The translations under genes and the position numbers were made by a program. 64,000 nucleotides of DNA from Histomonas meleagridis. Lineage: Eukaryota; Parabasalia; Tritrichomonadida; Dientamoebidae. Below the pieces are notes generated by a model. It saw nothing but the letters and a program-made list of their open reading frames with translations. It had not been told where the DNA came from and did no database searches. This document shows, in pieces, positions 28,519 to 38,800 of this stretch. The stretch is taken from assembly GCA_020186115.1 (NCBI GenBank), contig WSYJ01000015.1, positions 132,284-196,283 of the forward strand, written 5' to 3'. How positions within the stretch are numbered: position 1 is the first letter of the stretch; every line of letters starts with the position of its first letter.

Positions 28519-30027
28519 ATGAAAGACGCAAAAAAGGGAAATGGAATGCTTATATTTTCCATTGTCGCTATCATCGGATTGGCGGCTTCTGGAGCATATT
28601 ACTTTTTAATGGTATATGAGCCTCCTATCAAACATCTTCCACCAAAATTTAGAACAAATCTTGGTGATGATTATGGATATGATGGCAAGCTTAACCAAAT
28701 CCGTGATAAAGATATGAAGCACCTTAATGGTTCAATTTATTTAGATTATGCCGGAAGTGGGTTATACAGAACTTCACAGATCGAAGGCGTTTTTAATACC
28801 TACAAACATAACTTGTTTGCTAACCCTCATTCATTATCACCCGCATCGGCACTCACTACAGAGCTTGTTGAAGAAACTCGTGATAGAATATTGAAATTTT
28901 TAGGAACAACTTCATCAGAATACACAGTAATTTTCACAGCTTCTTGCACAGCTTCACTTCGACTTTTAGCAGAATCTTTCCCATGGTCATCTAAATCATT
29001 ATATTTATATACAAGAGATAATCACAACTCAGTTCTTGGTGTTCGTAGGTGGGCAACTCACTTCGGCGCTACCTTCAGGATGGCTAACGAGGAAGAACTT
29101 CAAGGTCAAGGTAACAGAAAACAAGATTCATCATCTGTTGCTAGTCATCTATTTGCATATCCACTGGAAGAAAACTTTGCCGGCAAGAAGTACCCACAAG
29201 AATGGGTACGAAAATTCAAGACAACTGATTTTCCAGACAAATTTGCAAAAGGAAATTGGTATGTTCTCCTCGATGCATCAGCTTATTTACCAACAAACGA
29301 ACTTAACCTTCATAAGGTACAAGCAGATTTCGTTGTTATGAGTTTCTATAAGATTTTCGGATTTCCAAATCTTGGAGCACTAGTTGTTAAGAATGATGTT
29401 GTTCCAAACCTAAGGAAAATGGGATTCGCAGGTGGTTCTGTTGTTATGGCCACATGTGGAAAAGATTTCGCATTACTTCAACCAAGAGGATGCTCAAGAT
29501 TTGAAGATGGAACGATTCCATTTTTATCAATTCTTGCTCTCAAGAATGGTTTTGATGCCCTTGACGCCCTTGGAATCAAGAACATCAGCAAACATACATG
29601 GTGCGTTGCACGTGAACTTTATGTTCGCTTGAACAACATCAGGCATTCAAACGGTCGTCCGGTGGTTAAAATTTACGGGAACCACAATTTGAATGACCCA
29701 TTGAAACAGGGCCCCATAATCACACTCAACTTTTTGAATAGCACCGGCGGCTATATCGGCTATAATGAGGTGATGAAAAATGCCGCAAAAGAAAACATCA
29801 ACATAAGAGTAGGATGCTTCTGCAACCCAGGAGGATGCACGAAAGCAAACGGCCTTACCGATGATGAGGTTGAAGAGTATTATAAAGAAAAGACAAGTTG
29901 TCACGATAGCATCGACATTGTAAATGGAGTACCACTTGGCGCTGTTAGAATATCAATGGGAGCTTACACATCTATGGAGGATGTGGAGGCGTTCACTAAC
30001 TTTGTAGAGAAATACTTCGTTCATTAA
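28519..30027 (+). CDS. NifS-like (molybdenum cofactor sulfurase type) PLP enzyme, membrane-anchored
   Basis: 502 residues. A hydrophobic segment (MLIFSIVAIIGLAASGAYYF, residues 9-28) is a signal anchor. The rest is a class V aminotransferase fold like the N-terminal domain of Moco sulfurase: SIYLDYAGSGLY, ANPHSLSPAS, the PLP lysine in SFYKIFGFPNLGALVV (Lys278), RFEDGTIPFL, and the sulfur-acceptor block RVGCFCNPGGC (Cys433, Cys435). Moco sulfurases move sulfur from cysteine to the molybdenum cofactor. The usual C-terminal MOSC domain is absent, so the true sulfur acceptor is open. Residues after the Cys block carry an insertion (EEYYKEKTSCHDSIDIVNG). Codon use is relatively C-rich in places. 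Length fits the desulfurase domain alone. The stop reads TAAAT. Confidence 0.85.
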   Translation: MKDAKKGNGMLIFSIVAIIGLAASGAYYFLMVYEPPIKHLPPKFRTNLGDDYGYDGKLNQIRDKDMKHLNGSIYLDYAGSGLYRTSQIEGVFNTYKHNLFANPHSLSPASALTTELVEETRDRILKFLGTTSSEYTVIFTASCTASLRLLAESFPWSSKSLYLYTRDNHNSVLGVRRWATHFGATFRMANEEELQGQGNRKQDSSSVASHLFAYPLEENFAGKKYPQEWVRKFKTTDFPDKFAKGNWYVLLDASAYLPTNELNLHKVQADFVVMSFYKIFGFPNLGALVVKNDVVPNLRKMGFAGGSVVMATCGKDFALLQPRGCSRFEDGTIPFLSILALKNGFDALDALGIKNISKHTWCVARELYVRLNNIRHSNGRPVVKIYGNHNLNDPLKQGPIITLNFLNSTGGYIGYNEVMKNAAKENINIRVGCFCNPGGCTKANGLTDDEVEEYYKEKTSCHDSIDIVNGVPLGAVRISMGAYTSMEDVEAFTNFVEKYFVH

Positions 30028-30468
30028 ATAGATAAAATGAATTCTGTTTTGGAATTAGCGAATCTGTGAAATGAGTGCCACTTTTTGATAGTTAAATAAT
30101 AAATATTATTAAAAATCGGTAAGTCACCCTGAAATATTCATTATGCAATAAGATACTTTTCTTTTTCAGTAAATTTTTTTGCCTTCACAAACAACGGTCG
30201 CTGACAATAAACTTCCGAAATCCAAAATTGAATGTTACTTTGTATCGTGTACAAAAAGTGAAGCCGATGCTTTTGCAACAGAAAAGAGTAAGTTAAAAAG
30301 GCGAACGAATTCTTTAATAGTTCGAAATAAAATGAGTTCATCAAACCTTTGAAAATAAACAGAAGTTCGCTAGTGAAGTCACTTTTGGTAACAGTAAATG
30401 TGATTCTTTACTGTATAAAGAACATTTCAATATAATTTACTTTCGCTTTGTTTGCTAATATTAAGATT
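30028..30468. other. Intergenic between convergent genes
   Basis: About 440 bp. A 67-codon frame at 30141-30344 (-) shows no family resemblance. Open frames entering from the right in another phase are shadows of the repeat gene. Nothing else seen. Confidence 0.5.
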
Positions 30469-32847
30469 TTAATCATCGCTTTGCTTTCCACTACTACTGC
30501 CGCTATCACTTGAACTACGGTCACTTCCTTTATTTGATGGTTTTGTGTTTTCTGTGTCTTCGCTTTCGTTTCCTTCGTTTTCACTACCGCTTGAGCTGCG
30601 GCCACTTTTTGCTTCACTTGATGATTCATTTCGCTCTTCTTTTGTGTTACTGTCACTTGTGCTACTGCCACTTTTAGCTTCGTTTGATTTTGAGTTTTCC
30701 TCAGCTTCATGCGTTTCTTCTTCTTTTGTTTCACCATCGCTTGAACTGCTGCTTTCTTTATTTGATGGGTTTGAATTTTCCTTAATTTCATTCGTTTCTT
30801 CTTCTTCTTTTGTTTCATTATCACTTGAATCACTGCCACTTTTTTCTTTGTTTGGCTTTGTGTTTTCTGTATCGCTTTCATTTCGCTCTTCTTTTGTATT
30901 ACTGTCATTTGTGCTACTATCACTTTTAGCCTTGTTTGATTTTGAGTTTTCCTCAGCTTCATGCGTTTCTTCTTCTTTTGTTTCACCATCGCTTGAACTG
31001 CTGCTTTCTTTATTTGATGGGTTTGAATTTTCCTTAATTTCATTCGTTTCTTCTTCTTCTTTTGTTTCATTATTTTCTTCTGTATTACAATCACTTGCGC
31101 TGCTGCCACTTTCTTTGTTTGATTTCGAATTTTCCTTAACTTCATTTGTTTCTTCTTCTTCAGCTTCATTGCTGTTATCACTTGAACTGCTATCACTTTT
31201 ATCTTCATTTGATTTTGAATTCTCTTTATTTTCGTGCGTTTCTTCTTCTTTTATTTCGTTATCACTTGCGCCGCCACTTTCTTCATTTGATTTCGAATTT
31301 TCCTCAACTTCATGTGTTTCTTCTTCTGCAGCTTCATTTGTTCCTTCATTGCTGTTATCACTTGTACTGCTTTCACTTTTATCTTCATTTGAATTCGAGT
31401 TTTCTTTAACTTTGTTTTCAATTTGTGATTCTTCACTTGATGAGTCCGCAATTTCTTCGTTTATATCATTATTCTGTTTTTCGTCTGTTGACTCTTCAAC
31501 ATCATCACTATCATCAGATGATTTCTTAATTTCTTCTATTTCTTCTATTTTATTTGATGATTCCGATTTACTTTCACTTGAACTATTTTCATTTTCATCA
31601 CTGTTACTATCACTTGAGTAATTATTATTATTCTGTATTTCTTCGTTTGATTCACTTCCTTCATCTGAAGCATCACTTGATTCGCTATAAACTTTGTCTT
31701 TGTTTTCTTGAATTATTTCCATTTCTTTGTTATCTTCTTTATCACTATCAGATTTAACTTTTTCTTCTATTTCATTTTGACCTGAACTACTTTCACTTTC
31801 TGATTCTGATTCATTACTTTTATCATTTTCGACCATTTCATCATCTAATTCACTTAAATCACTTTCACTTTGTCCTTGTTTCGATGCTTCTTCATCGGAA
31901 CTTTCTTCTAACGTTAATTCTCCTTCAATTATTAACTCATTTATATCGATTTTACGTTTCGGCATTAATTGTAATTCGCTTTGGATATCTATAGGTGGTA
32001 ACAAAGTGCCTCTCGACAAATATGGATGACGAGGACGTGGAATGAAATCAATTGATGACAATGCTGTTCGAGCGATTTCTTTGTTTTGTTCTTCTTCTTT
32101 CTTTTCTTGTTGCTTTGTTTCTTCTTTCTTTTCTTCCTCCTCTTCTTCTTCCTCTGATTCTTCATCTAATTTACTTAAGTAATCGCCAAGTAAATCTTTG
32201 ATTCTCTTTTCACGCGCTTTTAGTATCTTTTCTCTTAGTTCCTTCGCACTGAGACCTGCATCATCTGATTCATCCGACTTTTTCTCTTTCTTTGAAGGAG
32301 ATGTTGGCTGTAATTTACTTAACTTTTCTGTTTTATTGTTTTTTCCACTTTCGTTTGCATTCGATGATCGTGTTCGTTTAGTTTGCGCTTTATCTTCTGT
32401 TCCACTTTCGCTTGCGTTTGAGTGTCGCGGATGTTTTTTATGTTTACTTACATTTCCTTTGCTCCCATCTCCTGAACTTGCACTTTCTTGATTTGATTCT
32501 TGTTTAGGTGTATTTGGTGTTTTTCGTTTATTTGCATTTGTTTTTTCAGTTCTGTTTTTTTTACGTTGTTCGTTTGAAGTTTTTTCTTGATTTGATTCTG
32601 CCTTTGGTTGATTTGTTGACTTATGTTTACTTACATTTGATTTACCGGATTTACTTGTTTCTTCTTCTTCACTTGTTGTCGATTTTATGTCTTGTTCGTC
32701 TTCTTGTTTTATTTGAGATGTTTTATCTGCTTTATTTCTTTTTCCTCCTTCATTTGCATTGGCTCTCTGCTTTTGCCGTGTATGTGTATGCTTACTTTCG
32801 GCTTCTGTTTTCGGCTCTTCATTTTTTGCTTTTGTTTCAGAGCTCAT
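30469..32847 (-). CDS. Ser/Glu/Asn/Lys-rich acidic repeat protein (792 aa)
   Basis: Residues 1 to about 190 are Lys/Ser/Thr/Asn-rich and basic, with repeated GKSNVSKHK, GKGNVSKHK-like and SNANESG units. A central segment (about 195-300) has a short helical charged part (LSAKELREKILKAREKRIKD) and a proline-containing stretch (FIPRPRHPYLSRGTLLPP). From about residue 305 to the end it is an acidic Ser/Glu/Asn repeat, ETHEAEENSKSN / ETNEIKENSNPSNKESSSSS, in many copies. No hydrophobic segment or signal peptide. Predicted disordered, with many possible phosphorylation sites; nuclear or scaffold function would be a guess. Because repeat units are multiples of three, other phases also stay open. The stop reads TAAAA. 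Confidence 0.75.
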   Translation of the reverse strand: MSSETKAKNEEPKTEAESKHTHTRQKQRANANEGGKRNKADKTSQIKQEDEQDIKSTTSEEEETSKSGKSNVSKHKSTNQPKAESNQEKTSNEQRKKNRTEKTNANKRKTPNTPKQESNQESASSGDGSKGNVSKHKKHPRHSNASESGTEDKAQTKRTRSSNANESGKNNKTEKLSKLQPTSPSKKEKKSDESDDAGLSAKELREKILKAREKRIKDLLGDYLSKLDEESEEEEEEEEKKEETKQQEKKEEEQNKEIARTALSSIDFIPRPRHPYLSRGTLLPPIDIQSELQLMPKRKIDINELIIEGELTLEESSDEEASKQGQSESDLSELDDEMVENDKSNESESESESSSGQNEIEEKVKSDSDKEDNKEMEIIQENKDKVYSESSDASDEGSESNEEIQNNNNYSSDSNSDENENSSSESKSESSNKIEEIEEIKKSSDDSDDVEESTDEKQNNDINEEIADSSSEESQIENKVKENSNSNEDKSESSTSDNSNEGTNEAAEEETHEVEENSKSNEESGGASDNEIKEEETHENKENSKSNEDKSDSSSSDNSNEAEEEETNEVKENSKSNKESGSSASDCNTEENNETKEEEETNEIKENSNPSNKESSSSSDGETKEEETHEAEENSKSNKAKSDSSTNDSNTKEERNESDTENTKPNKEKSGSDSSDNETKEEEETNEIKENSNPSNKESSSSSDGETKEEETHEAEENSKSNEAKSGSSTSDSNTKEERNESSSEAKSGRSSSGSENEGNESEDTENTKPSNKGSDRSSSDSGSSSGKQSDD
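30708..31072. repeat. Internal duplication of about 110 bp, offset 252 bp
   Basis: The stretch starting CATGCGTTTCTTCTTC at 30708 recurs at 30960 with no difference seen over about 110 bases. It encodes ETNEIKENSNPSNKESSSSS and flanks in the acidic repeat protein. Confidence 0.7.
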
Positions 32848-32862
32848 ATTTCCATTCTATTC

Positions 32863-32880
32863 AAACGGTCATTTTCAGAA
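32863..32880 (-). promoter_or_regulatory. Myb-type site and initiator of the acidic repeat gene
   Basis: AAACGGTC at 32863-32870 (plus-strand reading) lies 16 bp upstream of the minus-strand ATG at 32847. Confidence 0.45.
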
Positions 32881-32936
32881 GTTTCTGAATTTTTTGAGAA
32901 GTAAATTATTTGTCAGCATAAAAATAATTGAAATTC

Positions 32937-34139
32937 TTATTGCAAGTAAATCTCATCACGTCCTAATAGAAATGGACTAACTTCATCTGCTTCTGGCAAT
33001 TCAGTTAAAATTGGTGTTGGACAAATGTCAGTGGTATTTTGAAATAATAACGCTGATTCGAATTTCATTAATTGATTTCGATTTGCAATTCTTTTACAAT
33101 GTATAATCGGATGTATTAGGTCTGCAGATAATACCCAATATTCCCCACCAACTATTAGGCTTGGAATTCTTTTTGCAATTATTACTTCCTTATGACATCT
33201 TAATTCATTTATTAGCCTGATAAACTTCGGTGAATCCGATTGAAGAAGTTGCGTTGTCCCAACTATAAAACTCTCAGAAATTTTCGATGCTAAAATACGA
33301 CATTTTGCAACTAGCTTTGAAATGCATATTTCACTTTCTTTCCAAGGAATTAAAAAATTACCAATTGAATATTCCTTCTGCGTTTTCGTATTCTTTAATT
33401 TTTTATTAGTGACTGAACAATAAATATTTGATCTGATGAAAATAGGTAAATTATGGCATTTACAAACATCTTTCAATCCAACTTCTACTGAAGGAATTGT
33501 AAGAAGAGTTCGTTGGCATTGAATCATATTTGATGATACTTCTAAAAGATCATTAATTGGAGGGAAAATTAAATTTTCTGCAATTGTACGAAAATATTGA
33601 AATAAACAATCTTCGCAATTTTGGAATTGTATCACTTGGAATATGTTTAACGATGCAATTTCTGTTGCTAATTGTGTCTGATCTCCAACTACTATAATTT
33701 TTAAATTGTTATTTGAGTCTAATGTCATTTGAACTCTTTTTAATGTCTTTTCTATTTCTTCATCCCATGGAAAATCAGAAGATATAAAGACTTGAATTTG
33801 TTGTTGTCGATTAAAACTACAAAGATCAATTGTTGTGCACAAAGGATTTTGACTTGAAGATACAATGTCGCCAGCGAATTTGTTATTTTTGAGCATATCT
33901 AAAGTTTTCCTTAATTCTTGAAAAGAGAAGTCACCAGACATTAAGTTATGTATAATTCCTTCTGTATCAATAACATAAATTGTCCATGAAAAGAGTTTAC
34001 TTACTTCAGGTGAACAAGAAACTAAAAAATATGCATGTTCCCAAAGCGCATCCGCTAAATTCGATGCTAATATTGTCGATGGAATAGGATTTTCATCCGT
34101 ATGCCGTAAATCACAAATAAAAGAATTTGAAATTAACAT
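32937..34139 (-). CDS. Conserved-looking protein of unknown function (400 aa)
   Basis: Not recognised. The first ~190 residues have alternating hydrophobic strands and helices (FSWTIYVIDTEGIIHNL, QIQVFISSDFPWDEE, NLKIIVVGDQTQL) suggestive of a Rossmann or von Willebrand A-like fold, the VWA reading being only an impression. A Cys/His segment follows (GLKDVCKCHNLPIFI), then a mixed alpha/beta C-terminal half. No signal peptide or membrane segment. It diverges from the left VPS36 copy with an 88-bp intergenic region. The gene is intact, with ordinary codon use. Confidence 0.7.
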   Translation of the reverse strand: MLISNSFICDLRHTDENPIPSTILASNLADALWEHAYFLVSCSPEVSKLFSWTIYVIDTEGIIHNLMSGDFSFQELRKTLDMLKNNKFAGDIVSSSQNPLCTTIDLCSFNRQQQIQVFISSDFPWDEEIEKTLKRVQMTLDSNNNLKIIVVGDQTQLATEIASLNIFQVIQFQNCEDCLFQYFRTIAENLIFPPINDLLEVSSNMIQCQRTLLTIPSVEVGLKDVCKCHNLPIFIRSNIYCSVTNKKLKNTKTQKEYSIGNFLIPWKESEICISKLVAKCRILASKISESFIVGTTQLLQSDSPKFIRLINELRCHKEVIIAKRIPSLIVGGEYWVLSADLIHPIIHCKRIANRNQLMKFESALLFQNTTDICPTPILTELPEADEVSPFLLGRDEIYLQ

Positions 34140-34170
34140 TTTTAATTAAAACATCAAAAATCACATCAAT

Positions 34171-34216
34171 TAACCGTCGTTTTGGACCACCCCGAATTTG
34201 AGCGGTTAACGATCAT
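34171..34216 (+). promoter_or_regulatory. VPS36 promoter, left copy
   Basis: TAACCGTCG (34171), GGACCACCCCGAA (34184), CGGTTAAC (34203) and ACGATCAT (34209-34216) lie within 57 bp of the ATG at 34228. The two Myb-type sites are in opposite orientation. The same region probably serves the divergent minus-strand gene starting at 34139. Confidence 0.6.
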
Positions 34217-34227
34217 AAATTTTCATC

Positions 34228-35356
34228 ATGACAAGTTCATGGAAACAAGTTGATTGTACGACTAATGGTGTTGCATTAATAGAACAAGAAACACAAATTA
34301 TGCGATATCAAGAATGTTCATTAACTATTCCACGATTAAAATTTGGAGATATTGGTACTTGTGTTTTAACAAGTAAACGCATAGTTTTTTCTTTTATATG
34401 GTCGAACATATGCATATTCATATGAAATCAATAATACTAAAACTATTGAACCAGCACAATATCCAGACGTCCAAAATTATGGTTTTTTAACCATTAATAC
34501 TAATTCAGGTGAAATGTTTTCATTTCAAGCCAGTTATCAATTAATTTGTGATTTAGCGCAAAAGATCACAAATTTAACGTCACCAAGTCAAACACGAACC
34601 AAAAAGATTATTACTAATAAACCTACGAATCTTAAAGAAATCAATCAAACTCATGGAGTAGCAGCCATTAAACAACATGTCGAGACAGATATTAAACAAA
34701 AAGATGAGACACTTAGTTCTTCTTTACAAGACATTAAAACTCTTAAAACGTGTGCGCAAGATTTAATATCTATTGCGAGTGAACTCAGTAAAATGACCGA
34801 TTCCGAATCTAATTCCGAGATGAGTCAAATTTGTTTAGCCATTGGTTTAACGAATCCAGTTACAAAATCGAAAGGATCCGGTGACCAATATTCGATTGCA
34901 CTTGCGAATGAATTTTCTACATTTATGAATTCATATTTACCGCGTGTTAAAGAAGGGATATTATCTGTTGCAGAAGCATATGCTGCGTACAATCGAGCGC
35001 GCGGTAACGACTTTATCTCACCGCCCGATCTGCAAGGTGCGCTTGACTACATCGAAAGTAAAGGCAATTTCCCAATTCGAGTTGAAACTATAGCGAACAT
35101 TCGTATTGTTGTTCCAGCGAGTGTTTCGTTCACAGGCGTTGTCGACACGTTTCTATCTAAACTTGGACCGAACGACTTCGCCACGCCGATGATGATGGCG
35201 AAGAAGACAGGACTGCCGACATCAATTGCGAAGAATTATTTACTTCGAGCAGAAATGCAAGGCGTGCTAGCGCGCGATGACTCGTTAGGAGGATTAAGAT
35301 ATTATAAGAATCGTTTTGATTCATTTGAATTAATTAAATTTTTAATTTTCTCGTAA
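34228..35356 (+). pseudogene. VPS36: VPS36 (ESCRT-II) copy with a one-base frameshift
   Basis: Same protein as the intact copy at 40504-41619, but the T run after GTGTTTTAACAAGTAAACGC has six T (34385-34390) instead of five. This ends the first frame at 34425 after 54 correct residues (GLUE domain start). The remaining ~277 residues, from MFSFQASYQLICDLA at 34514 on, are identical in the other frame. A further T-run difference before the stop adds LIFS to the C-terminus. Identity elsewhere means the lesion is very recent, or a sequencing error in a homopolymer. Confidence 0.85.
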
Positions 35357-35857
35357 TTATTATAAATATTTTTTGTATTTGTATCACAACTGAAAGAATT
35401 AAATTGAAATATAAATGATAAAATGAATAAATAAAGTAAAGTAAATCAGAATTCGAACTACAAAATAATAATTCCCTTCAAATGTAATGTTCAACTAATA
35501 TATACATAAATCATAATAACAAGAAAAATGAATTATGATATATATTATTCTCTCAACAATTTACACAAAAAATATTTTTTATTATTTATATTCCTCAAAA
35601 AAGTGATTTGTTATTTATCAAATTTATCTAAATAGTATTCATGTGCATGATAATCAACATAACATGAGGACAATTGGATATTTTTATTATCAGTTGGTAT
35701 CAACGAACACTTGAAACAAATACAAATTAATCAATACCAAAATGAGGCAATTACAATAGTTATATTCTATGTTTTAAAACCATTAAAATTATTGTTTTTA
35801 TCAAAACTTAAAAATTAAACGCAGTTATAATTTTACTGATTAAGTTTTAATTCAAAG
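35357..35857. other. 3' flank inside the repeat arm, then intergenic
   Basis: To about 35669 this is part of the inverted repeat and matches 40178-40490 reversed. From about 35710 on the sequence is unique, AT-rich and without a gene. Confidence 0.6.
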
Positions 35858-38800
35858 TCAAATTTCTATTTTTTCGAAGTATCCATTTTCTTTGAAATCT
35901 TCTGCAAATGGATCATCTTCGATGTTCGAGATGTTCATAGAAAAGTTATGTGTCGAAAGACTATTTTCATTGACATTTTCATCAATCACACTTTCTTCAT
36001 TATTTAATTTCTTATTTCGAAAACGAACTATTAATATTATAACTATAGAAATTATGATAATGATTGCAATTCCAACACATACTCCAATAATGATTTGTTC
36101 AAAATTAGAGTTATTATTAGTTTCATTTGAGTTGTAATTTTCATTTTGATTAAAAATAGTATAAAAACCAGAATAATATGAAAAATAAGAAGAATATTGA
36201 ACAATTGTATATTGATATGAAACTATCATAGTATCAATATAAGAATATTGTGAACCAAACAAAGAAATTGTAATCGTATTTGTGTTAGTAGAATTATAAA
36301 GAATTGTTTGCGTAATTGATTCTGACAAAATTATTGTTTGAATAAATGTTTCATCAAATTGTTTCGAAGGCGTAAATGGATTTGATTGAGAGAATCTATT
36401 GCTTTGACTAAATGTATTAGGATGCGAATAAGTATCTGATTGAGAGAATGTATTACTTTTACTAAATATATTTGATTTAGAGAATTTATTACTTTGTGAA
36501 TATGTATTACTTTGAGAGAATGTATTACTTTGACTAAATATATTTGATTTTGTAAATGTATTACTTTGTGAATATGTATTACTTTGAGAGAATATATTTG
36601 ATTTAGAGAATGTATTACTTTGTGAATATGTATTACTTTGACTAAATATATTCGAAAGTGTATAAGTATTTGATTGAGAGAATGTATTACTTTGACTAAA
36701 TATATTTGATTTTGTAAATGTATTACTTCGTGAAAAAGTATTTGACTTAGAGAAAGTATTTGATTTAGAGAATGTATTTGATTGTGTAAATGAGTTAGAA
36801 AATGTATATGATCGCGTAAATGTATTTGAAAATGTATTCGATTTTGTAAATGTATTAGAAAAAGTATATGATTGCGTGAATGTATGTGTTGGCCAAGGAT
36901 ATTGATTGCATTCATCAACAGCTGAACCTTTAGACACTGAAAGTGATCCAAATGATTCACCCTCATAAAAATCTGATGTCATAACATATTTTGCTGGGAT
37001 ATCAGAAAATGCACTTGAGCTTATATCTGTTGGTGATTTATTTCCTGTGAAATAAATACATTTTAAATTATTACAAAGATAAAATGCTAAATCATCAATA
37101 AATATAATATTTTCACTAAAAATGACTGTTTCTAGTTTAGAACATGAACAAAATGCATCAATTCCAATTGATGTAACTGAATCTGGAATTTCAAAAGTAA
37201 TCAATGATTGACAATAATAAAATGTATAAGACTCAATAGATGTAACCAAATCTGGAATTTTGACACTAATTAATGAAGTACAATGATAAAATGCATAATC
37301 TCCAATTGATGTAACTGAATTCGGAATTTGAATATTGATTAATGATTGGCAATAATAAAATGCATAATCTCCAATTGTTGTAACTGAATTCGGAATCTCA
37401 AATGTTTCTTCTGTAATTCCTCCTGGATAACAAGCAATTGTCGTCTTATCTTTATTATAAAGAATACCATTGTTATCATTAATATAATAATCATTTCCTT
37501 CAGATACTGTAATAAATTGGAGTGATGTGCATTGTGCAAAAGCATCTGATGCAATTGAAATAACTGAATTTGGTATTATTATATTTGTTAATGATGTACA
37601 TGATAGAAATACAGAACTTTGAATTGCTGTTATACTTTTACTAATATCAATTGTTTCTAATTTAGAACAATAAGCAAAGACAAAAATTCCAATTGATGTT
37701 ACTGAATCTGGAATTACTATATTTAGTAATGATGAACATTGATAAAATGCATAAAACATAATAGATCTAATTGAATTAGGTATTTCAATATTATTTAAAA
37801 CTGTACATTCATAAAATACATATCCCTGAATTGATGTAACTGAATCTGGAATTTTGATATTAATTAATGAAGTACAATGATAAAATGCATGACCTCCAAT
37901 TAATGTAACTGAATTCGGAATTTGAATATTGATTAATGATTGGCAATAATAAAATGCATAATCTCCAATTGTTGTAACTGAATTCGGAATCTCAAATGTT
38001 TCTTCTGTAATTCCTCCTGGATAACAAGCAATTGTCGTCTTATCTTTATTATAAAGAATACCATTGTTATCATTAATATAATAATCATTTCCTTCAGATA
38101 CTGTAATAAATTGGAGTGATGTGCATTGTGCAAAAACACCATACCCAATTGAAGTAACTGACTTCGGAATTATTATATTTGTTAATGACGTACATATTCT
38201 AAATGCCCAATTTTGAATTTTTGATACACTTTCACCAATATTAATCGTTTCTAATTTGGAACAAGAACTAATTGCATAAGTATTTATTGTTATAACATTT
38301 TCACCAATATCAATTGTTTTTAAATTAGAACAATAACCAAACGCATAACTTCCAATTGATGTAACTGAATCTCCAATAATAACAGTAACCAATGAATTCC
38401 ATTGATAAAAAGCTCTTTCTTCTAATTCTTCAACACCACTTTCAATTAGAAGATGTTGTGCTTGACTTTTATATGTATCTCTACCTGAATATTCACTTGA
38501 TGTAGAAATAGTGAGTGTTAAACTTGAATCAAATATTTCAAATGATTGAGTGAAAAATAAAATAAATAAAAGAGAAATGATTTTGCCTTTAAACATTTCT
38601 TTTTTCTTAAACTTTGAAATAAAAAACAAAATAAAAACAAAAATAAAAAATGAAAAAGGATTATTTGTTATTATATCAAGTAAGAAAGAAAAAATATTTG
38701 AAAATAAATGGAAAAAACATTGAAACATGTATAAAAAATATGTAAGTAGATAAGAAAATTTGATGGAAATTGTTTCAATTGAAAAAATGTCAACAGTGAC

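Larger units (their letters stand above)
34171..35669 (+). repeat. Left arm of large inverted repeat (VPS36)
   Basis: The arm starts at TAACCGTCG and pairs with 41676 down to about 40178. It covers the VPS36 promoter, the whole coding region and about 310 bp of 3' flank. In the stretches I compared, the only differences were T-run lengths at 34385-34390 (six against five) and just before the stop (five against four). Similarity continues more weakly to about 35710/40137, then ends. The spacer is about 4.5 kb. Confidence 0.9.

Noticed and set aside
30408-31208. 266-codon minus-strand frame rich in Lys, Gln, Val
   Set aside because: Another phase of the same repeat tract, kept open by repeat periodicity.
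30545-31621. 358-codon plus-strand frame, hydrophobic Leu/Ser/Phe-rich
   Set aside because: Exact antisense of the acidic repeat gene; Ser/Glu repeats read backwards give Leu/Phe/Ser.
36331-36966. 211-codon minus-strand frame (His/Asn/Ile/Leu-rich)
   Set aside because: Alternative phase of the hexapeptide repeat.
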